Source of the DNA: Krasilnikoviella flava
Lineage (GTDB): Bacteria > Actinomycetota > Actinomycetes > Actinomycetales > Cellulomonadaceae
Assembly: GCF_900167525.1 (NCBI RefSeq)
Contig: NZ_FUZQ01000003.1
Coordinates: 372,001 to 436,000, forward strand
Length of the DNA: 64,000 bases
Direction of reading: 5' to 3'
The notes under the pieces were generated by a model. That model was not told the DNA's origin and did no database searches. It saw only the letters and a list, made by a program, of their open reading frames with translations. Positions within the stretch are counted from its first letter, which is position 1. Each line of letters opens with the position of its first letter. Positions 59,271-64,000 of this stretch are shown here, in pieces. The position numbers were made by a program, and so were the translations under genes.

Positions 59271-59298
59271 GGCCCGGCGTCGTCGTCGACGCCGGGCC
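59271..59298 (-). other. Intercistronic stem-loop upstream of the MalF-type permease
   Basis: Perfect 11-bp stem GGCCCGGCGTC / GACGCCGGGCC with a 6-nt loop, between the dehydrogenase stop (59307) and the permease start (59231). It may attenuate or stabilise parts of the operon message. Confidence 0.65.
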
Positions 59299-59306
59299 GG
59301 TGGTGC

Positions 59307-60554
59307 TCAGTCGCGCGCGGGGCGGCTCCCGAAGTCCGGGATGGGCAGCCGCTCGCCGCCGGCCAGGGCGGAGGCGTGCGCCACGATGCCCGGTGCCGTG
59401 AACCTGGCGGAGAGCCAGGCGTCCACCGGCGCGTGCTCGCCGGTCACCACGGCGCGCACGAAGTCGTCCGCGAGGAAGTGGTGCGAGCCCTCGTGCCCGT
59501 TCGGGGCGTCGGCGTAGGTGGCCGGCAGGCGGGTCCGGTCGTGCACCGGCGTGGAGCCCGAGGTGAACGCCTCCCGCAGCGCCGGGTCGACGTCGGCGAG
59601 GTCCGCGTCGTCGGCCGCGCCGCGGACCGGGACGAAGTCGGCAGAGACGTCCGTCGAGGTCTCCTTGTCGTTCCAGACGCTCTGGTGGGCGAGCTGCTCG
59701 AAGCTGGCCTCCGTGCCGAAGAACCGGAACCGCGACTCGCGGATGTGGGACGGGTAGCCCACCCGGCGCATCTCGTTGGTGCGCATCGCGCCGCCGTCGG
59801 CCAGCTCGAACAGCGCCGTCGCGTTGGAGAAGCTGTTGCCGAACTGGCTGACCTCCCGGTCGAAGACGCCGTCGCCGCGCCGGTCCTCCACGCCGATGCA
59901 GCTCACGCTGACGGCGCGGGTCGGGAGCGCGCCGAGCACGCCGCCGATGGCGTGCGTCGGGTAGAGCATGGGCGGGTAGCTCGCGGTGGACTTCCAGTTC
60001 TCCCCGCCGCTGTACTGGTAGGCGGCATAGAACCCGAGGTCCATGTCGTGGACGTAGTCGCCCTCGGCGTAGAAGACCTGGCCGAGCGCGCCCTCGCGGA
60101 CCTTCTCCCGGATGAAGACGGTGGCCGGGTTGTAGTAGCTCGTCTCGCCCATCATGTAGGTGCGGCCGGAGCGTTCGACGGCGGCGACGATCGCCTCGAT
60201 GTCGGTGATCTCGGTGGCCATCGGCACCGCCGAGTACACATGCTTGCCGGCCTCCAGCGCGGCCAGCACCAGCGGCGCGTGCGTCCACCGCTGGGTGAAG
60301 ATGGCCACGGCGTCGACGTCCGAGTCGAGCATCTCCTCGAAGCTGTCGACCACGGTGGCACGCTCGTAGCGGTCCGCCAGGGACTTGGCCCGCTCCGGCA
60401 CCAGGTCGGTGACGACGAGGCGGTCGACGTTCGGGTGCAGGTCCCAGAGCGTCGCGAAGCTGCGCGAGAACTGGCCGGCACCGACGATGCCGATGCTGAT
60501 CGAGCCGGCGTCCGCCGCGAGCGGGGCCGTGGGGTCGAGAGGCAGTGCGGACAA
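59307..60554 (-). CDS. Gfo/Idh/MocA-family oxidoreductase
   Basis: 415 residues from a TTG start, well supported by AGGAGG 5 nt upstream. The NAD(P) Rossmann motif is IGIVGAGQFSRSFATLWDLHP; EKHVYSAVPMA-like segment AGKHVYSAVPMATEI and GETSYYNPATVFIREK follow, with a C-terminal alpha/beta domain. It oxidises or reduces a sugar or sugar derivative. It is between the ROK regulator and the ABC permeases, so it probably starts catabolism of the imported sugar. Confidence 0.9.
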   Translation of the reverse strand: MSALPLDPTAPLAADAGSISIGIVGAGQFSRSFATLWDLHPNVDRLVVTDLVPERAKSLADRYERATVVDSFEEMLDSDVDAVAIFTQRWTHAPLVLAALEAGKHVYSAVPMATEITDIEAIVAAVERSGRTYMMGETSYYNPATVFIREKVREGALGQVFYAEGDYVHDMDLGFYAAYQYSGGENWKSTASYPPMLYPTHAIGGVLGALPTRAVSVSCIGVEDRRGDGVFDREVSQFGNSFSNATALFELADGGAMRTNEMRRVGYPSHIRESRFRFFGTEASFEQLAHQSVWNDKETSTDVSADFVPVRGAADDADLADVDPALREAFTSGSTPVHDRTRLPATYADAPNGHEGSHHFLADDFVRAVVTGEHAPVDAWLSARFTAPGIVAHASALAGGERLPIPDFGSRPARD

Positions 60555-60572
60555 CGGATCCTCCTGGGTGGT

Positions 60573-60615
60573 GGGTCAGGTCGGGTCGGGTGGTGCTGGG
60601 TCAGGTCGGGTCGGG
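60573..60615. repeat. 18-nt direct repeat spanning the ROK stop codon
   Basis: GGGTCAGGTCGGGTCGGG occurs at 60573-60590 and 60598-60615. The right copy encodes the ROK C-terminus (PDPT-stop, read leftward); the left copy lies beyond the stop, as if the gene end had been duplicated. Further GGGTC units follow inside the gene (the PPDPPDPT tail). Confidence 0.75.
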
Positions 60616-61773
60616 CGGGTCGGGCGGGTCGACGAGCATCCACTGGCAGGCGACCACGGCCGCCCCGCGGGCCCACTCGTCGAAGCCGGACGAGAACGCC
60701 ACCACCGACGGCGGGGTGGCGTGCGGGTCGAGGTGCTCCGCGACCGCGGCCTCCATGGCGGGCCGGGCGTGGGCGAGCATGCCGAGCCCGTCGCCGGCCA
60801 GGATCACCGCGGGCAGCCCGAGGATGTTCACGAGCTGGGCGATCAGCACGCCCAGGGCATGGCCGGCGTCGGCGAAGACGCGCAGGGCGACGTCGTCGCC
60901 CGCCTCCGCGAGCTCGAACGCCGTGGCCAGGTCCAGGTCGGACCGGCCGTGCGGCACACCGATGCCGTGGGTGATGGCCGCCGTGGTGAGGAACGCAGAG
61001 GCGCAGCCCCGGTGGCCGCGGGGGCACGACGGCCCGGAGTCGGAGACGCGGTGGTGCCCGAGCATGCCCGCCCGCCCGGTCGGGCCGGCGAGCACCGTGT
61101 CGTCGAGGACGATGCCGAGGCCCACGCCGACGCCGACGGTCACGACGGCGAAGTCGCTCGTGCCGCGGCCCGGTCCGGACCACTGGACCCCGGCGGTCAG
61201 CGCCCGGGCGTCGCCGCTGAGGACGGTGGGGATGCCGGTGGCCCGCTCGAGCATCGTGGCGAGCGGCACGTCGTCCCAGCCGAGGTAGACGTTCCCGCGC
61301 ACGGTGTCGTCGAAGCGGGACATCTGGCCGGCGATGCCGACGCCGAGCGCCTGGATCTCCCCCGTGTCCCCGAGTTCATTCACCAGTTCAATGATCTCGG
61401 CCACGACCGTGGCCTGCGCGACGTCGGCGAGCCTGCGGTGGCCGGTCGCCTCCACCAGGCCCGAGGCGTCCGCCCGGACCGCGTACACCTCGTCCGACGT
61501 GACCTTGACGCCGATGAACCGGTGCCGCGCCGCCTGGAGGACCAGCGGCGCCCCCGGGCGGCCGCGGCTCTCGCCGAGCGGGGCGGTGTCCTCGCTGATC
61601 AGACCGGCGGCCAGCAGCGGCTGGGTGATCTTGGTGATGCTCGCCGGGGAGCGCTCCAGGCGCCGCGCGAGCTCGGCCCGGGAGAGCGGGCCGGCCAGCA
61701 GCAGGGCACGGACCACCGCCCGGGCGGAGGGCCCGAGCGAGCCGAGGCGAGGAACGTCTGCGCGGCGCTGCAC
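60601..61773 (-). CDS. ROK-family transcriptional repressor (NagC/XylR type)
   Basis: 390 residues, GTG start. A winged helix at residues about 20-60 (GPLSRAELARRLERSPASITKITQPLLAAGLI) precedes an ROK domain (GVGIAGQM, VVTVGVGVGLGIV, LGLPAVILAGDGLG). The ROK zinc motif CxCGxxGCxE is degenerate here (CPRGHRGCAS: middle Cys and Glu missing). It leads the operon for the dehydrogenase and ABC importer and probably represses it until the sugar binds. The last residues are a PPDPPDPT tail made from repeat DNA. Confidence 0.9.
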   Translation of the reverse strand: MQRRADVPRLGSLGPSARAVVRALLLAGPLSRAELARRLERSPASITKITQPLLAAGLISEDTAPLGESRGRPGAPLVLQAARHRFIGVKVTSDEVYAVRADASGLVEATGHRRLADVAQATVVAEIIELVNELGDTGEIQALGVGIAGQMSRFDDTVRGNVYLGWDDVPLATMLERATGIPTVLSGDARALTAGVQWSGPGRGTSDFAVVTVGVGVGLGIVLDDTVLAGPTGRAGMLGHHRVSDSGPSCPRGHRGCASAFLTTAAITHGIGVPHGRSDLDLATAFELAEAGDDVALRVFADAGHALGVLIAQLVNILGLPAVILAGDGLGMLAHARPAMEAAVAEHLDPHATPPSVVAFSSGFDEWARGAAVVACQWMLVDPPDPPDPT

Positions 61774-61791
61774 CCGGACACTCTGGCCCTT

Positions 61792-61814
61792 ATTCCTTCA
61801 CCGTGTCAATGAAT
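61792..61814. promoter_or_regulatory. Candidate ROK operator
   Basis: An imperfect palindrome with outer arms ATTC and GAAT and core TTCACCGTGTCAATGA sits 19 nt upstream of the ROK start, in an A+T-rich patch overlapping the 3' end of the hydrolase gene. A 13/17 match recurs inside the ROK gene at 61379-61395. Confidence 0.6.
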
Positions 61815-62666
61815 GGGCCTCAGCGAGTCGGCGAGACCCCCCTGCACGGCGAAGTCGGCGACGAGCCGGGCGAAGCGCTCCGGCTGGTCCTCGCCGACCA
61901 GCGTGGCGCAGTCCGCCAGCACCTCGAGCCGCGCGTCCGGGTAGAGCGCGGCGAGCCGCGGCCCGTGTGCCGCGGGCATCAGCGGGTCCTGCTCCGCCCA
62001 CACCACCAGCACGGGCTTCGTGAACGCGCGCCAGCCGGCCGCGAGGCGGAGCAGCTCGGACCGCCCCGGGGCGCCGGCGGCGAACCGGGCGAAGTCCCGG
62101 CGGATGCGTCGGTCCCGGGTGGCGGGAGCGAACCAGTCCACGAGCAGGTCGTCCGGGAGCCCCGCGACGGACATGCCGCCGTAGCCGCCCGGCATCCGCC
62201 GGAAGGCCCGCAGGCGGAACAGCTGCAGCAGCAGCCACATGCCGCCCGGCACCCGGGCGGCCGCCCCGAGCGACTTGGCCGCGCCGGGCGGGAAGTTGTC
62301 GAACGCCTCGCACGCGGCCAGCACCAGGCGCCCCACCCGGTCGGTGCGCCCGTCGTTGATGAGGAACTGGCCGCCGCCCCAGTCGTTCAGCACCAGCGTG
62401 ACGTCGGTCAGGTCGAGCGCGTCGAGGAGGTCGCCGAGCAGGCGCGCGATGCCGCGCTGGGACAGGTCGGCGTCCGGGCGCATCGGCGTGCGGTGGCCTC
62501 CGAGCGGCAGCGTCGGCGTGATCACGCGGAAGCCGGGCAGCAGCGGCACCACCTTGCGCCAGGCCCGCGAGTCCATCGGCGGCCCGTGGCCGAGCAGCAC
62601 CACCGGCCCCGTGCCGCCGGTGTCCTCGTAGGTCACGGGCCCTGCCGCCAGCTCGACGACCGCCAT
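61806..62666 (-). CDS. Alpha/beta-hydrolase, haloalkane dehalogenase-like
   Basis: 286 residues. LLGHGPPMDSRAWRKVVPLL is the oxyanion region; the nucleophile elbow reads LNDWGGGQF, with Asp where most hydrolases have Ser, as in haloalkane dehalogenases and epoxide hydrolases. VVWAEQDPLMP carries a possible acidic residue; the catalytic His near the C-terminus is not clear (LADCATLVGEDQPER has Ala-Thr where His is usual), so activity is uncertain. It diverges from a TetR regulator that probably controls it. Confidence 0.85.
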   Translation of the reverse strand: MAVVELAAGPVTYEDTGGTGPVVLLGHGPPMDSRAWRKVVPLLPGFRVITPTLPLGGHRTPMRPDADLSQRGIARLLGDLLDALDLTDVTLVLNDWGGGQFLINDGRTDRVGRLVLAACEAFDNFPPGAAKSLGAAARVPGGMWLLLQLFRLRAFRRMPGGYGGMSVAGLPDDLLVDWFAPATRDRRIRRDFARFAAGAPGRSELLRLAAGWRAFTKPVLVVWAEQDPLMPAAHGPRLAALYPDARLEVLADCATLVGEDQPERFARLVADFAVQGGLADSLRPIH

Positions 62667-62707
62667 GGTCGTACCTCCCGGTCTCCGGACGTGCGTCCTG
62701 GACGTGA

Positions 62708-62719
62708 TAGATCGTTCTA
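62708..62719. promoter_or_regulatory. TetR operator candidate
   Basis: TAGATCGTTCTA, an imperfect palindrome with TAGA/TCTA arms, lies between the divergent hydrolase and tetR starts, in the only A+T-rich stretch of the gap. Confidence 0.55.
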
Positions 62720-62742
62720 GTCAGCCACCGTAGGCTGGAGCC

Positions 62743-63360
62743 ATGGCCGCGGCAACCCCCTCGAACCTGCCCCCGCTCCTCACCGGGCCCCCCGCGGGCG
62801 CCGGCACGCGCACCCGGATCCGGCACGCGGCGGCCCGCCTGTTCGCGCGCCGCGGCTACGCCGGCACCGGGCTCAAGCAGATCGCCACGGAGGCAGCGGC
62901 GCCGTTCGGATCGATCTACCACTTCTTCCCCGGCGGCAAGGACGCGCTGGCCGAGGACATGATCCGCACCACCGGCCCGCAGTTCATGGCGCTCGTGCTC
63001 GCCCTCCTCGACGAGCGCGACGACCCGGTGGACGCCGTCGTGCACGCCTTCGACTCCGCCGCCCGCGACCTCGTGGCGAACGGCTACGCCGACGGCTGCC
63101 CCGTCGCCACGATGGCGCTCGACGTCGCGGACACGAACGAGGCCCTCCGCGGCGCCGCCGCGGACGTCTTCGCCGCGTGGGTCGAGGGCGGCACGGCATG
63201 GTTCTCCCGCCACGTCGCGCCCGACCGTGCCCGCGACCTCACCCTCGCCATGGTGATGCTCGTCGAGGGGGCGTTCCTGCTCGCCCGCACGACCCGGGAC
63301 CCGGAGCCCCTGCGCTCCGCCGGGCGCAGCCTGGCCGCGCTGCTCGCCGCGGCGCGCTGA
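62743..63360 (+). CDS. TetR-family transcriptional regulator
   Basis: 205 residues. HTH at residues about 25-70: RIRHAAARLFARRGYAGTGLKQIATEAAAPFGSIYHFFPGGKDAL. The C-terminal ligand domain has DGCPVATMALDVADTNEALR, typical of the YcdC/LmrA-type branch (TetR_C). It diverges from the alpha/beta-hydrolase gene, its likely target along with itself. Confidence 0.93.
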   Translation: MAAATPSNLPPLLTGPPAGAGTRTRIRHAAARLFARRGYAGTGLKQIATEAAAPFGSIYHFFPGGKDALAEDMIRTTGPQFMALVLALLDERDDPVDAVVHAFDSAARDLVANGYADGCPVATMALDVADTNEALRGAAADVFAAWVEGGTAWFSRHVAPDRARDLTLAMVMLVEGAFLLARTTRDPEPLRSAGRSLAALLAAAR

Positions 63361-63502
63361 GCTCTCGACGACCCACCCTTTCGAACGACCGACCTTTCGA
63401 CGTGGGTCGAAACGCTCGTGCGCCGGCCGACCGCGCCCGAGGCTGGGGACACGCCGCGGGCAGCCGCCCGACGACGCACCCCGGACCCACGAAGGAGCCA
63501 CC

Positions 63503-63907
63503 ATGGCCGCCGTCGTCCCCGCCGACTCGATCCGCATCCCCGGCTCGCGCACGCTCCGCTTCGAGGGCCGCCACCACGGCTCGGAGGTGTCGTTCTTCCT
63601 CGTCACCAACGACCCGGGCCAGGGCCCGGACCTGCACCGCCACCCCTACTCGGAGACCTGGTCGGTGCTGGAGGGCGAGGCCACGATCCGCATCGGGGCC
63701 GAGACCGTCGTCGCCCGCACGGGCGACACCGCCGTCGTCGGGCCCGACGTCTGGCACGGCTTCACCAACACCGGCACCGGCGTGCTGCGCATGGTCTGCA
63801 TCCATGCGTCCGCCACGATGGTCCAGCAGATGCGGGACGAGGCCTCCCCCGAGGCCGCGGCCCCGACCCAGACCCAGACCCAGACCCAGACCCAGGAGAG
63901 CCGCTGA
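63503..63907 (+). CDS. Cupin-domain protein with repeat-encoded TQ tail
   Basis: 134 residues. Cupin motif 1 HRHPYSETWSVLEGEATI (metal-ligand His and Glu) and motif 2 GPDVWHGFTNTGTGVLRM. GAAGGAG lies upstream. The last ten residues before ESR are (TQ)5, coded by a hexanucleotide repeat. Single-domain cupins have many roles; none can be assigned. Its stop overlaps the ATG of the DUF4287 gene. Confidence 0.88.
   Translation: MAAVVPADSIRIPGSRTLRFEGRHHGSEVSFFLVTNDPGQGPDLHRHPYSETWSVLEGEATIRIGAETVVARTGDTAVVGPDVWHGFTNTGTGVLRMVCIHASATMVQQMRDEASPEAAAPTQTQTQTQTQESR
63866..63895. repeat. Hexanucleotide repeat (ACCCAG)5 inside the cupin gene
   Basis: Five perfect copies of ACCCAG near the end of the cupin gene, encoding Thr-Gln five times. 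Being a multiple of three, copy number changes would keep the frame. Confidence 0.9.
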
Positions 63908-64000
63908 TGTCCTTCCAGGCCTACCTCGACAACGTCGAGACCCAGACCGGGCTCACGCCGCGCCAGCTCGTCGAGGCCGCCGCGGACCAGGGCTTCGGCC
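63907..64000 (+). CDS. DUF4287-family protein (partial, runs off the right edge)
   Basis: 31 codons are visible: MSFQAYLDNVETQTGLTPRQ, then LVEAAADQGFG, matching the N-terminus of DUF4287 proteins (YLDxVExKTGLTPxQ). The ATG overlaps the cupin TGA (TGATG), so they are co-translated. Family function is unknown. Confidence 0.88.
   Translation, partial: MSFQAYLDNVETQTGLTPRQLVEAAADQGFG

Noticed and set aside
55975-60288. Open frame of over 1400 codons on the - strand
   Set aside because: It crosses two permease genes and the dehydrogenase in the wrong frame; only the last 452 codons, the binding protein, look like protein.
60573-60640. GGGTC-rich repeats as a possible CRISPR or VNTR array
   Set aside because: Short, irregular, and partly coding for the ROK proline/aspartate tail; no spacers of even length.

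Overview
The window is about 74% G+C (by eye), with dense, mostly GTG/ATG-started genes, frequent ATGA/TGATG overlaps and strong AGGAGG-type ribosome sites. Together with Tat/lipoprotein sugar-binding proteins, many multidomain secreted glycosidases and Zur/ArsR/LacI/ROK regulators, this points to a high-GC actinobacterium. A polysaccharide-degrading member of the Micrococcales (Promicromonosporaceae/Cellulomonadaceae type, e.g. Cellulosimicrobium- or Isoptericola-like) is my inference, not a proven identity. No rRNA, tRNA, insertion sequence, prophage or CRISPR array was seen.

Layout. (1) 1-3926, leftward: a GH125 exo-alpha-mannosidase followed by two ABC permeases and a binding protein, a manno-oligosaccharide uptake operon cut by the left edge. 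(2) 4183-6554: five cysteine-free ribosomal protein paralogues (L36, L31, S14, L33, L28) in one overlapping operon, divergent from a CobW-like protein, with two Zur-type palindromes between them: a zinc-starvation module. (3) 6635-9858: an NhaA-DsbA fusion antiporter, a deaminase and an anchored protein. (4) 9898-15704: arsenic resistance with Acr3, an ArsR-ArsC fusion, a stand-alone ArsC, a flavoprotein, a second ArsR and an MFS pump. (5) 15715-41310: housekeeping and accessory genes, including several regulator/MFS-pump pairs with visible palindromic operators, glmS, YdcF, LtrA, CPBP protease, VOC proteins, a DUF2975/HTH/flavoprotein operon, a Fic protein behind a 26-bp palindrome, ADH and a thioesterase.

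(6) 41364-54942 is the most coherent system: a LacI regulator diverges from a six-gene leftward operon (two permeases, binding protein, GH35 beta-galactosidase, galactokinase, secreted multidomain GH30), and a secreted GH43 resembling exo-beta-1,3-galactanases lies next door under a nearly identical 16-bp operator. Together these can cut type II arabinogalactan (beta-1,3 backbone by GH43, beta-1,6 side chains by GH30), import the galacto-oligosaccharides, hydrolyse them with GH35 and phosphorylate galactose with GalK. (7) 54951-61814: a DUF5937/ArsR regulator, then a ROK repressor, Gfo/Idh/MocA dehydrogenase and a third sugar ABC importer in one leftward operon. (8) 61806-64000: an alpha/beta hydrolase divergent from a TetR regulator, a cupin with a repeat-encoded TQ tail, and the start of a DUF4287 protein.

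The three sugar importers contain no ATPase gene; as in other actinobacteria they probably share an MsiK-type ATPase encoded elsewhere.
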